Notes: generated from the letters alone by a model not told the origin. A DNA stretch of 64,000 bases from Bog-473 sp963751335 (GCA_963751335.1 CAVVUB010000008.1:372001-436000), one strand, 5' to 3'; positions 45,711 through 55,268 are shown, numbered from the stretch's first letter. Numbers and translations: made by a program.

Positions 45711-46277
45711 GTGAACGAGACCCACCTGCAATTTCTGGCCAGCCCCCAGTGGGCTCAGATGCTCCAGGACGAGCTCGTTCCCTGGCTGGAGGCGGCAGGT
45801 GACCTCGGCGACCACCTGCTCGAGATCGGCCCGGGCCCCGGTCTCACCACCGACTTGCTGCGAGGACGAGTGAGCAAGGTGACCGCGGTGGAGGTCGACC
45901 CGTCCCTGGGCGAACCCCTGCGCCGACGGCTGGAAGGCACCAACGTCGAGGTCATCGTGGCGGATGCCGTGGAAGCCGACCTGCCGGCGGGGTCATTCTC
46001 GTCGGCAGCGTGCTTCTCGATCCTCCATCACATGCCGTCGTCCGAGCTCCAAGACCGACTCTTCGAAGAGATCTACCGGGTGCTCCGACTCGGTGGCATC
46101 TTCGTCGGGCAGGAATCCCTCGACCTCGAGCCCATTCGGGCGGGCCATGCCGATGACGTCTTCACGCCCGTCGACCCGGATGAGCTCGTCCGTCGCCTGG
46201 CCTCGGTCGGGTTCCGGGCGACCCGGACGGACCTCCTCGGATTTCACTTTCGGTTCGTGAGTCAGAAACCGAGTTGA
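45711..46277 (+). CDS. SAM-dependent methyltransferase (class I)
   Basis: 188 residues with the Rossmann-fold motifs of class I methyltransferases: motif I HLLEIGPGPGLTTDLL, the acidic end of strand 2 in VTAVEVDPSL, motif II VIVADAVEADLPAGSFSSA and a motif III-like YRVLRLGGIFVGQESL. Substrate unknown; length and style resemble small methyltransferases of the ubiquinone/arsenite type, without the Cys residues of ArsM. The start is a GTG at 45711. It is divergent from araC and converges with the PQQ-type gene 31 bases downstream. Confidence 0.88.
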   Translation: MNETHLQFLASPQWAQMLQDELVPWLEAAGDLGDHLLEIGPGPGLTTDLLRGRVSKVTAVEVDPSLGEPLRRRLEGTNVEVIVADAVEADLPAGSFSSAACFSILHHMPSSELQDRLFEEIYRVLRLGGIFVGQESLDLEPIRAGHADDVFTPVDPDELVRRLASVGFRATRTDLLGFHFRFVSQKPS

Positions 46278-46308
46278 GTCGTCGCGCGGCCTGATACTCC
46301 CGCTGTGC

Positions 46309-47861
46309 TCAGGGAAGGCGGAGCGCCCAAATGGTCGGGGTACCGCCCAACCCGACGGGAACGATGATGGTCTTCCCCACGACGGACATCCATCCGTCGA
46401 TTCCGCCGGGAGCCCGCCTCTGCCAGAGGATCCTTCCCGATGACCGCGACAGCGCAAAGATCGAGCCCTGCAAGGTGGCGGTGAGAACGAGATTGTTCAC
46501 GAGCGTGACACCACCGGTGGGGTCCCCCGGCACGCTGCGTGTCCCAGAGCTTGCGCCCACTCCGAGCGTCCAGAGCCACCACCTCTCCCGGCATGGTCCC
46601 TGTCTTGCCCCCGAAATATGCGGTTTGGTCGGGATGCAGCGTGTCGGGGGCGTTCAGGGTCGCCACATAGACCGTGCCCGGAGCAGAGGCCGGCGGGGTC
46701 AAGACGCCTCCGAAGGTCCCGGGCAGGATCGTGGTCGCCCCGGACAGCGAGGTCAGGTTGTCGTTGCGGTGGATTCCGACGGGCGTCCGCCAGACCTGCC
46801 GACCCGTCGATGGATTCATCCCGATCACGACGCCACCTTTGCCTGTGCCCACGACGATCGTGGTGGCGGACCGACTCTTCGAGGCCGGCAGGGGAACGAT
46901 CATCGTGTGCACGAAGTCCCGGTCGAACAGGTCATGGGGATGCGCCTGGTGGTACCAGACGAGCCTTCCGTTGGCGATCGTGAGTGCGACGGTGGAGTCG
47001 GTATAGAGATTTGGTCCAGGGCGGCTGCTGCCGTTGGGGTATTGCGGTGTACCGACGAACGGGGCAGGGTTCGCAATTCCGACGTAGAGCATTCCCGAGG
47101 CCGGCGAGAACGATGGGGGATACCAGGAGCCACCGCCGGAATTCACGGAGGGTTTGCCCCAGAGGTCCGGCGACGCCACCGTATCGAAGCTCCAGAGCAT
47201 CCGACCGGTGGCTTCGCTGACGGCATCGATGGCGCCACGAGCTCCGCCCTCGTAGATACCGCCTTTGATGCTGACGGGTACTGTCGACGCGATCACCATT
47301 CGGCCGACAACCTGCGGTTCCACGTCGACACCTTCGGTCGCCGACTGCGTGAGCTTCGTTGACCACCGCTCTCGACCCGTCGCGGCGTCGAGTGCGAACA
47401 ACGAAGTCGGGCTGACCCCGAAGACCTTGCCCCAACCCACGGCCACGCCCTCAGGCCCGATGGAGGGGCCGTACGGCGCCGACTTCCAGACGACGTGCCC
47501 GCTCCGCAGGTCGATGTCGAAGACCTCTCCGGCCTGATCCTCGACGAAGACTGAGTTTCCGACGACGACGGGAGATGTGGGTAGCCCGCCTGCGGCCGCC
47601 ACCGACCAGGCGGTCTTGACGTGTGCGATGTTGCCTGCCGTGAGTGGCGAATCGACGGCTCGGCGAGAGTTCGAGGGATCGTGGTCCGGAGAGGGCCAGG
47701 TCCGCGCTTCTCCTGAGGCCAACGTCCGGAGCCGCCGGATGGTTCAGCGTTGACGCTGCGCTGAGCGAAGCCGATCCGAGCACCAAGAGGGCACCGATCA
47801 CGCTCACGGCCAAAGGGCGACCCGACGATCGAGATCCCTTGGACCACGCGGCCGGCGTCAT
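46309..47861 (-). CDS. Secreted PQQ-type beta-propeller protein, two frameshifts
   Basis: A signal peptide (SSGRPLAVSVIGALLVLGSA, from ATG 47861) is followed by repeats of the PQQ/WD-like propeller type: VFDIDLRSGHVVWKSAPYG, LFALDAATGRERWSTK, VVALDARSGRKLWDT and IFALSRSSGRILWQRR. Frames break near 47708 (extra A; corrected LRRARTWPSPDHDPSNS) and near 46537 (one extra base). Corrected length is about 516 residues. It resembles quinoprotein alcohol dehydrogenase-like or BamB-like proteins; I do not see the vicinal Cys pair of methanol dehydrogenases, so a non-enzymatic or other role is possible. Its upstream region holds two palindrome-bearing direct repeats. Confidence 0.8.
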
Positions 47862-47932
47862 GTCGGTCCCACCCCTCTGTTGGCTCGGGAGACGACCCCT
47901 CGAGCGATCTTCGTGCTGCACCACGCGGTGCT

Positions 47933-47986
47933 CGACGTACGTCGAGCCAGGGTTCTCGCACGACGTACGTCGAACCAGGGTTCTCG
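47933..47986. repeat. Two 26-base direct repeats, each with palindrome CGACGTACGTCG
   Basis: Units at 47933-47958 and 47961-47986 differ at one base. Each begins with the perfect 12-base palindrome CGACGTACGTCG and ends with CCAGGGTTCTCG. The period is 28 bases. They lie in the divergent region between the PQQ-type gene (start 47861) and the SDR pseudogene (start 48078), as expected for a dimeric regulator binding twice. Confidence 0.65.
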
Positions 47987-48077
47987 GTCGAGGGCCACAA
48001 GGTAGCGCAACGCTGCGCGCTGACGGAGCTCCGTACGCCGCGGACGCGTGGAAGGATGTTCGCATGCAGGAGGGGCG

Positions 48078-48355
48078 ATGACGGATGCTCGACTCGGTTG
48101 AAAGGTCGTCGTCATCACCGGAGCGAGTTCCGGGCTCGGTCCGGTGATGGCGAAGCTCGGTTCGCCGTACAGCGGCTGAACGACAGGTCGACTACGAGAC
48201 CCGTCGGTCCGAACTCCTCTTCGAGCGTGGCACTGCGTGACATCTCGAAACCATCGGACATTGCCAACGCCGCGCTGTTTCTCGCCAGCGACGAGAGTCG
48301 CATGATGACGGGGCAGTCGGTCGTTGTCGACGCCGGTGGGTACATGCTCGGATAG
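48078..48355 (+). pseudogene. SDR family remnant with in-frame stop and large internal deletion
   Basis: A strong CAGGAGGGG site precedes ATG 48078. The frame reads MTDARLG, a TGA at 48099, then KVVVITGASSGLG, the SDR nucleotide-binding motif, and ends shortly after. About 50 bases later another frame gives ISKPSDIANAALFLASDESR and TGQSVVVDAGGYM, the SDR C-terminus, stopping at 48355. The middle of the protein (catalytic Ser, YxxxK; about 150 residues) is missing. A stop plus a deletion cannot be explained by a single base error, so this is a true pseudogene. Confidence 0.82.
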
Positions 48356-48508
48356 GGAGAGCCGAACTCGCCCGCGTCGGCCGCCACGAGCGACGACGCC
48401 GACCGGTCGTCCGTGGGCCGTCCCACGTCCAGTTCGATTCAGTCCTCCGCGCCGACGCCGCGACGCGGTGATCCCGGTCGCACCGTGCGGCCTCTGATCC
48501 CTGTGACC

Positions 48509-48536
48509 TGACACGAGTGTCAGCAATCGGTATAGT
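48509..48536 (+). promoter_or_regulatory. Promoter with overlapping palindromic operator for the peptide transporter operon
   Basis: TGACACGAGTGTCA at 48509-48522 has perfect six-base arms (TGACAC/GTGTCA). Its left arm, TGACAC, could serve as -35, and TATAGT at 48531-48536 as -10, with 16 bases between. The arrangement fits a repressor covering the promoter. The first gene starts about 80 bases further on. Confidence 0.5.
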
Positions 48537-48615
48537 CCCGCCAGTTCGGGATTCCTCTCGGTGGACCCCGAAGGGAGACGACCTGCGTGAGTCAGGGGGA
48601 TCGGGATGGCGCTCG

Positions 48616-50241
48616 GTGAGCGGAAGCGGGACCGACGGAACCCGACGGGTGGATCGAGGAAGGTTCCCCGTCGGCGAGCCCTGTTGCCGTGGACGCCGGC
48701 TCTTCGCCGTGGGCGTGGCAGGGGCCTTGGCGGCTCCTCTCGCCCTGACGCTCTCCAGCGGCAGCACCCCGGCGGGCGCGGCCGCGTCGAACGTGAACCC
48801 GAACGGAGTTCTCCGCTACGGATTCGACCTCAACAACGAGTTCGACAACGATTTCGCCCCGGCCACCGAGGAGAACGACTGCTCCTACACGGTCACGTCG
48901 AACATCTACCAATCGATGACGACCCCAGGGAACACTGCTGTCGGGGGCGGCGTGGCGCAAAGCTGGACCGTGTCGAACAACAGCTCGACCATCACGTTCC
49001 ACATCAGGCCCGGCCTCGAGTTCTCCAACGGTCAGCCCGTGACGGCGGCCGACGTGGCGGCCAGCCTGAACCACACCAAGACCAGCCCGCTGCGGTCGTC
49101 GCTCTTCGCCATCTCGAGCATCCAGACGCCCGATCCATCGACGGTGGTGGTGAATCTCACCAAGCCCACCGCGGGGGACTTCCTCTGGGCGAGTAGCTAT
49201 GTGGACGGCCAGATCTACCCGGCCAACGCCATCTCGACCCAGTCGAGCCAGCCCGTCGGTTCCGGACCTTTCGTCCTGAAGAGCTATCGCCAGGGCGCGT
49301 CGATCCAACTGGTCAAGAACCCGAAGTACTGGGACTCGAAGGCCTACCCGCTCGGTGGCATCGACTTCACGCAGCTCACGCAGGGCCCCGAAGCGGCCAC
49401 CGCCCTGACCTCGGGCTCGGTCGACATGATCGAAGTCGAGCCGGAGAACTATCCGCAGCTGAAGAGCGACCCCAACATCGGCATTTCCGTCACGAAGTCC
49501 TACGACGCCATGGAGATCGAGCTCCGGCAGAACACGGGGCCCTTCGCCAACGAGAAGGTGCGGGCGGCCCTCGAGTTCGCCGTGGACCGGGCCGCTCTCA
49601 ACAAGGTCGTCTTCGACGGGCTCGGGGCTCCCGCCTACCAGCCGGTTCCCACGTGGTCTCCGGGCTATTCGAAGTCGCTGGGCACACCCGACCCCTACAG
49701 CCCCTCCAAGGCCAAGGCGATGCTCAAGGCGGCGGGCTATCCCAAGGGCGTCAGCTTCAGCCTCATCATCCCGTCGGGTGATGCCACCTACGCCCGGGCG
49801 GCCGCCCTCCTGCAGAACGAGATGGCCGCCGCGGGGTTCAAGGCCAACCTGCAACAGATTCCGGGCGCCGACTTCCTCCAGGACGTCTACATCAAGCATC
49901 AGGGGGACGCCCTCCTGAGCGAGCAGTTGTCGAATGGTGCGGATCTGGCCAACGCCTACGAGGCCCTCTTCGAGTCCACGGGATTCCCGGCGAACGGCCT
50001 CGGGTCGGTGAACCCGCAGCTGACGCCGCTGATCGTGCAGGCCAACGCGTCGCTCAGCCCGAGCCTCCAGGGCCCTCTGATGCAGCAGATCGACAAGACG
50101 GTGATTCAGCAGGGCCTGCTCGTCCCGCTGGCCTTCATGCCTTCGATCGTCGCGTACAACAAGAACCGTGTCGGCGGCAAAGTGGTGGCCCCGATCGGGC
50201 AGTGCCGTTCGGACCTGGCCGGCATCTACATCAAGAAGTAG
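48616..50241 (+). CDS. Peptide/nickel-type ABC substrate-binding protein (family 5)
   Basis: About 541 residues, SBP_bac_5 type. The signal region RGRRLFAVGVAGALAAPLAL precedes a mature protein with the usual order: VTSNIYQSMTTPG, GGVAQSWTVSNNSSTITFHI, FSNGQPVTAADVAASLNHTK, GSGPFVLKSYRQGASIQLV and VRAALEFAVDRAALNKVVFDG. It binds oligopeptides or other solutes for the adjacent permeases. The start is uncertain: GTG 48616 and GTG 48649 are in frame, and an ATG at 48606 in another frame also leads into an Arg-rich stretch, so a small sequence error near the start is possible. Confidence 0.9.
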   Translation: MSGSGTDGTRRVDRGRFPVGEPCCRGRRLFAVGVAGALAAPLALTLSSGSTPAGAAASNVNPNGVLRYGFDLNNEFDNDFAPATEENDCSYTVTSNIYQSMTTPGNTAVGGGVAQSWTVSNNSSTITFHIRPGLEFSNGQPVTAADVAASLNHTKTSPLRSSLFAISSIQTPDPSTVVVNLTKPTAGDFLWASSYVDGQIYPANAISTQSSQPVGSGPFVLKSYRQGASIQLVKNPKYWDSKAYPLGGIDFTQLTQGPEAATALTSGSVDMIEVEPENYPQLKSDPNIGISVTKSYDAMEIELRQNTGPFANEKVRAALEFAVDRAALNKVVFDGLGAPAYQPVPTWSPGYSKSLGTPDPYSPSKAKAMLKAAGYPKGVSFSLIIPSGDATYARAAALLQNEMAAAGFKANLQQIPGADFLQDVYIKHQGDALLSEQLSNGADLANAYEALFESTGFPANGLGSVNPQLTPLIVQANASLSPSLQGPLMQQIDKTVIQQGLLVPLAFMPSIVAYNKNRVGGKVVAPIGQCRSDLAGIYIKK

Positions 50242-50323
50242 CGAGCCGCCGTCCCGTGCATCCGGAACAGTGCAGGGATCGGAAGGTGCGGCGCACCAGC
50301 GGACCGCGTTGAGCTAGACGGCG

Positions 50324-51296
50324 ATGGCGTCCGGCAGCGGTGGGTCCCTACTGACGTTTCTCGCCCGTCGCGTGCTCATCGCGATCCTGTTGCTCTTCCT
50401 CATATCGCTCGGGGTGTATTCACTCATCCTGATCCTTCCGGGCAATCCGGCCATCACCCTTGCCGGTGGGGCCAAGGCAACGCCGGCGGAGATCGCCCAG
50501 ATCACCAAGCAGCTCCACCTCGATGACGGATTCTTCGTGCAGTACTGGAATTGGTTGAAGGCCGCCCTGCACGGGAACCTCGGGAACTCGCTGTTCAACA
50601 ACGAGACCGTGTCATCGGGCATCGCGGCGCGCTTCCCGGTCACCTTCAGCATCGCCGCCGGCGGCATGATCGTGGCCATCCTGCTCGGGGTGCCATCGGG
50701 TGTCATCGCCGGGCTCCATCAGGGTTCAGCCCGGGATCGCGTTCGTCACCGTGGGTTCGAGCATCGCCGTGGCCATTCCAGATTTCTGGCTGGGCATGCT
50801 CCTGGTCATCGTCTTCGCCGTCAAGCTGGGCTGGCTACCGGCCCTCGGCTACACCCCGTTCACCCAGTCGCCGGCGGAATGGTTCGAGGACCTCCTCCTC
50901 CCATGGCTGGCGCTGGGGATCGGCGGATCCGCGGTGATTGCCCGGCAGGTGCGGGGCGCACTGATCGACACGCTCGACCAGGACTACATGCGGACCGCGG
51001 TGGCCAAGGGCCTGAGTCCGCGCATGGTCGTCGGCAAGCACGCCCTCAAGAACGCGCTCAGCCCGGCGGTCACCGTTATCGGGATCCAGTTCGGCTACCT
51101 GCTCGGCGGCACGCTCATCATCGAGCAGATCTTCTCGCTGCCGGGGCTCGGTACCTACATCATCCAGGCGATCAACGACAAGGACATCCCCGAGATCCAA
51201 GGGGTCGTACTGGTCGTGGCGACCTGCTTCGTCTTCATCAATCTCGTGGTCGATGTCATCTACGCCTACCTCAACCCCAAGATCCGCTTGTCGTGA
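50324..51296 (+). CDS. ABC transporter permease, DppB/OppB type, frameshifted near 50740
   Basis: N-terminal helix LTFLARRVLIAILLLFLISL, the large loop, and FPVTFSIAAGGMIVAILLGV are in one frame; after a shift near 50740 the next frame gives SSIAVAIPDFWLGMLLVIV, RQVRGALIDTLDQDYMRTA, the EAA-loop-like AKGLSPRMVVGKHALKNAL and a final helix set. Removing one base joins DRFVTVGSSIAVAIPDFW, the expected family sequence. Corrected length is about 323 residues with six helices. It is the first membrane subunit of the importer, followed 10 bases later by the fused permease/ATPase gene. Confidence 0.88.
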
Positions 51297-51306
51297 GGGT
51301 CTCGCC

Positions 51307-54300
51307 ATGAGCACCTGGAGCACGCCTGACGCCAGCGACCCGTTCGTCGGCCTGACCGTGATCCCCGAGACGGGAGACAGCAGCGACGAGTTGCCCGAAC
51401 GCCGACCGGGGTTCTGGGTGCGCTTCGTCCATCAGCGCTGGGCCATGACGGGGCTGATCTTCCTCCTCATCGTCATCGTCGCCGCCGTCTTCGCCCCCTG
51501 GGTGGCGCCGCATGCCCCCGACGCCCAGGACATCAACGCGGTCAATGCGGGTCCATCGGCGGCGCACTGGCTCGGGACCGATGATCTCGGCCGCGACATC
51601 CTGAGCCGGCTGATCTGGGGCGCGCGGATCTCGCTGCGGGCGGCATTCGAAATCGTCGGCCTCGCTGCGGTGTTCGCCATCCCGCTCGGCCTCATCGCCG
51701 GTTTCTTCCGGGGCACGGTGGACACGGTGATCATGCGCACGATGGACGCGCTCTTCTCGTTCCCCCCGCTGATCCTGGCTCTCACCGTGGCTGCACTTCT
51801 CGGAGCCGACATCAACGACGCCGCCATCGCCATCGCCATCGTGTTCATTCCGGGATTCGTGCGCCTGCTGCGAGGCGAGGTGATTGCGGTCCGTGAGGAG
51901 GCGTACATCGAATCCGCTCGAAGTCTGGGGGCCACCTCCAAGCGCTTGATCGGACGGCACGTCCTGCCCAACGTGGCCTCACCGATCATCATCCAGCTGG
52001 CGCTCTCACTGGGCTTCGCTCTGCTGGCCGAGGCCGGATTGAGCTTCCTCGGGGTGGGTGAGCAGCCACCGACACCGAGCTGGGGTGGCATGCTCCAGGA
52101 GGGGTTCCAGTTCATCAACTCGTCGCCCTGGGCCTTGATCTTCCCCGGACTCGCCATCATGCTGAGCGTCCTGGCCTTCAACCTGGTGGCGGACGGCCTG
52201 CGGGACTCGCTGGGCCGGGAGCGACCCGCCGGAAGCAGTCCGGTGGCCGGTGAGAGGGAAGGCCGCCGGCCCCGCCTGGGCCGGTTCGGCGCGGCGGGCC
52301 GCCCGGCGGCGCCTGCGGTCGAATCACCCGGCGCCGCACTCCTCGAGGTCGAGCATCTCCGGGTGGAGTTCCTCACCCGGGGCGGATGGCTGCCCGTCGT
52401 GGAGGACGCCGGCTTCGGTGTGCGGCGGGGCCAGACGCTTGGTCTGGTCGGCGAGAGCGGTTCGGGCAAGACGGTGTCCGCGCTGGCGGTGATGGGCCTC
52501 TTGCCGGCGAAGATATCCCGGCTCTCCGGTTCCATCCGCTTCGAGGGTCAGGAGCTGACGAACATCAGCCCGGCCAAGCTGCGTCAGCTCCGGGGCAACG
52601 AGATGGCCATGATCTTCCAGGAGCCGATGACCAGCCTGAACCCCGCCTACACGGTGGGGAACCAGATCGCCGAACAGGTCCGGACGCATCTCGATCTCAG
52701 CCGGGCCGACGCCTGGAAGGTGGCCGTCCGGGCCCTCGATCGGGTGGAGATTCCCCAGGCGGGCGTCAGGGCTCAGGACTACCCGCACGCCTTCTCGGGA
52801 GGCATGCGCCAGCGGGTGATGATCGCCATGGCCCTGTCCTGCTCACCGAAGCTGCTGATCGCCGACGAGCCCACCACTGCGCTCGACGTGACCACCCAGG
52901 CGCAGATCATCGACCTGCTGCACGGGCTCCAGCGCGAGGAGGACATGGCGATGATCTTCGTCACCCATGACCTCGGGGTGATCGCCGACGTGGCCGACGA
53001 CGTGGTGGTCATGTACGCCGGGCAGATCGCCGAGCAGGCGGCGTCGGCCCAGCTCTTCCTCCGGCCGCGCCATCCCTACACCGAAGCCCTGCTCGATTCG
53101 ATCCCCCAGCTCACGCCCAAGGGCGAGCCGCTCCATGCCATTCCCGGCATGGTGCCCCGCCCGGACCGGCTGCCCTCTGGTTGTCGCTTCGCACCGCGGT
53201 GCTCCTACGCGCTGGACGCGTGCCGGACCGGGCCGGTTTCGCTGGTCGCGCCGGCGGACGACCGTGCCCTGCCCGACGCAAACGGCGGCGGGGCCGTGAT
53301 GTCGTCGAGTCTGGTCCGCTGCGTCCGGACGGACGAGCTCGTGCTCTCAGGTCCACCCCCGGGACTGGTCTCCGACGCATCCGAGGGCTCGACGGGCGGA
53401 TCGGTCTCCGAGCGCACTGCGGTGCTGGAAGTCGAGCGACTCACCAAGGACTTCGCGATCCGCAGCGGGGTGTTGCGCCGGACGACGGGGTCGGTCAAGG
53501 CGGTCGACCGCGTCGATCTCCGGGTGCCCGCCGGAACGACGCTGGGACTGGTCGGCGAGAGTGGCTCGGGCAAGTCGACGCTGGCCCGCCTGGTCCTTCG
53601 GCTCATCGACGCCACCGAAGGGCAGATCGTGGTCGACGGGATGGACATCAGCACGCTGCGCGGCCCGCAGCTTCGGCGGCGTCGCGATGCCATGCAGCTG
53701 GTCTTCCAAGATCCGTACTCGTCCCTCGACCCGCGCCAGAGCATCGCCGACATCGTGGGGGAGCCCCTGGCCATCCACACCTCCATGAGCCGGACGCAAC
53801 GGGAGCACCGCGTGGTCGAGCTCCTCGCGCAGGTCGGCCTGGATTCGCACGTCCTCCAGCGCCAGCCTCACGAGTTCTCCGGGGGCCAGCGCCAGCGCAT
53901 CGCCATCGCCCGTGCCCTCGCCCTCCAGCCGAAGCTCCTGGTGTGCGACGAGCCGGTCAGCGCGTTGGACGTCTCCACCCAGTCACAGGTCATCAACCTG
54001 CTCATCGGCCTCCAACGCGACCTGGGAATCGCCTATCTCTTCATCGCGCACGACCTCTCGGTCGTCCGCCACATCAGCGACCGCATCGCCGTGATGTATC
54101 TCGGCCAGATCGTCGAGGAAGGCGAGGCGGACGAGGTGTACGAACGCCCGACCCACCCCTATACCTCGGCCTTGCTCTCGGCCATCCCCGTCCCGGACCC
54201 GGCCCGCCAGTACGAGCGCCAGCGGATCGTCCTGCGAGGTGAGGTGAGCGAGCTGAGGGTCGGCGAGGTGGGTTGCCGCTTCCGCGCCCGGTGTCCCTTC

Positions 54301-54513
54301 GCCATGGACGTGTGCGCGCAGGTCGACCCCGAGCCCTATCTGACCCCTGCTGGGACCACGGTCCGCTGCCATTTGCACACCACCGGACCGACACTCGGGG
54401 GCGCCACGGTCGCTCGGCTGCCCGAACCGTCGCGCTCGAGGCGAGCGTTGAAGGTTCTTGGTCAGGAGCGCTACGTTTCATCGTCCCGGCGCACGAAGAG
54501 AGTGGTCCCATGA
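51307..54513 (+). CDS. Three-part fusion: DppC-type permease plus DppD- and DppF-type ATPases
   Basis: One uninterrupted frame of 1068 residues. Residues 1-300 are a DppC permease (HWLGTDDLGRDILSRLIWGA; SLGATSKRLIGRHVLPNVA). A Pro/Ala/Arg linker leads to ATPase 1 (about 340-665: Walker A GESGSGKT, signature FSGGMRQRV, Walker B LLIADEPTTALD) and its oligopeptide C-terminal Cys motif (CRFAPRCSYALDAC). A second linker leads to ATPase 2 (about 706-1030: GESGSGKS, FSGGQRQR, LLVCDEPVSALD, CRFRARCPFAMDVC). All parts look functional. Permease-ATPase and ATPase-ATPase fusions are known; all three together is uncommon. The stop overlaps the following SDR start (ATGA). Confidence 0.9.
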   Translation: MSTWSTPDASDPFVGLTVIPETGDSSDELPERRPGFWVRFVHQRWAMTGLIFLLIVIVAAVFAPWVAPHAPDAQDINAVNAGPSAAHWLGTDDLGRDILSRLIWGARISLRAAFEIVGLAAVFAIPLGLIAGFFRGTVDTVIMRTMDALFSFPPLILALTVAALLGADINDAAIAIAIVFIPGFVRLLRGEVIAVREEAYIESARSLGATSKRLIGRHVLPNVASPIIIQLALSLGFALLAEAGLSFLGVGEQPPTPSWGGMLQEGFQFINSSPWALIFPGLAIMLSVLAFNLVADGLRDSLGRERPAGSSPVAGEREGRRPRLGRFGAAGRPAAPAVESPGAALLEVEHLRVEFLTRGGWLPVVEDAGFGVRRGQTLGLVGESGSGKTVSALAVMGLLPAKISRLSGSIRFEGQELTNISPAKLRQLRGNEMAMIFQEPMTSLNPAYTVGNQIAEQVRTHLDLSRADAWKVAVRALDRVEIPQAGVRAQDYPHAFSGGMRQRVMIAMALSCSPKLLIADEPTTALDVTTQAQIIDLLHGLQREEDMAMIFVTHDLGVIADVADDVVVMYAGQIAEQAASAQLFLRPRHPYTEALLDSIPQLTPKGEPLHAIPGMVPRPDRLPSGCRFAPRCSYALDACRTGPVSLVAPADDRALPDANGGGAVMSSSLVRCVRTDELVLSGPPPGLVSDASEGSTGGSVSERTAVLEVERLTKDFAIRSGVLRRTTGSVKAVDRVDLRVPAGTTLGLVGESGSGKSTLARLVLRLIDATEGQIVVDGMDISTLRGPQLRRRRDAMQLVFQDPYSSLDPRQSIADIVGEPLAIHTSMSRTQREHRVVELLAQVGLDSHVLQRQPHEFSGGQRQRIAIARALALQPKLLVCDEPVSALDVSTQSQVINLLIGLQRDLGIAYLFIAHDLSVVRHISDRIAVMYLGQIVEEGEADEVYERPTHPYTSALLSAIPVPDPARQYERQRIVLRGEVSELRVGEVGCRFRARCPFAMDVCAQVDPEPYLTPAGTTVRCHLHTTGPTLGGATVARLPEPSRSRRALKVLGQERYVSSSRRTKRVVP

Positions 54514-55268
54514 GCGAGCAGCGGGTTGCGGTCGTCACCGGTGGCGGATCGGGCATCGGCCTGGCCATCAGCCGTCGTCTGGCCGTGGACGGGCATGCCG
54601 TCGCCGTCTTCGACCTGAGTGACGAGGCCGCACTCGGCGCCGCCGAGGCCATCACCTCGGCCGGCGGTGAGGGGATCGGTCTCCCGGTCGACGTCGGAGA
54701 CCGCGAGCAGGTCTTCGCCGCCGTCGACCAGGTGAGGAGCCAGCTCGGACCGGTCGGCATCCTGGTCAACAACGCCGGCATCGGCTCGACCTTCACGCGC
54801 TTCGGGAAGATCACGCCCGAATTCTGGGAGCAGGTGCTCCGGGTGAACCTGACCGGGACGTTCAACTGCTGCCAGGCCGCGTTGCCCGACATGGTGGAGG
54901 CACGTTGGGGTCGGATCGTGAACATTTCGTCCTCGAGTGCCCACAGTGGCCAACCCCTGCTCGCCCCCTACGTGTCGTCCAAGTCGGCGGTCAACGGTCT
55001 GACCAAGTCCCTCGCCCTCGAAGTCGGCGCCCGCGGTATCACGGTCAACGCCATCCCGCCCGGCTTCATCGACACGCCGATGTTGCGGGCCTCGGTCGAA
55101 CGGGGCGAGTTCGGGGAGGGTGGGATCGACGATGTCATCCGCCGCACCCCTGTCCGCCGGGCCGGCCAGCCCGAGGACATCGCTGCCACCTGCTCGTTCC
55201 TGTGCCGGGAAGAGGCGGGCTACATCACCGGCCAGATCATCGGGGTCAACGGCGGCCGCAACACCTGA
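54510..55268 (+). CDS. SDR family oxidoreductase
   Basis: 252 residues: VVTGGGSGIGLAISRRLAV (cofactor motif), FDLSDEAALG (acid for NAD), NNAGIG, NISSSSAHSG with catalytic Ser, and YVSSKSAVNGL with YxxxK; it ends TGQIIGVNGGRNT. This resembles FabG-like or acetoacetyl-CoA reductase-like SDRs. Its ATG overlaps the transporter stop, so it is co-translated with the importer and may act on the imported compound. It converges with the AhpD-like gene. Confidence 0.92.
   Translation: MSEQRVAVVTGGGSGIGLAISRRLAVDGHAVAVFDLSDEAALGAAEAITSAGGEGIGLPVDVGDREQVFAAVDQVRSQLGPVGILVNNAGIGSTFTRFGKITPEFWEQVLRVNLTGTFNCCQAALPDMVEARWGRIVNISSSSAHSGQPLLAPYVSSKSAVNGLTKSLALEVGARGITVNAIPPGFIDTPMLRASVERGEFGEGGIDDVIRRTPVRRAGQPEDIAATCSFLCREEAGYITGQIIGVNGGRNT

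Noticed and set aside
51307..54513. Splitting the permease/ATPase fusion into three genes
   Set aside because: There is one uninterrupted frame, no ATG with a ribosome site at either linker, and both linkers are long and low in complexity.
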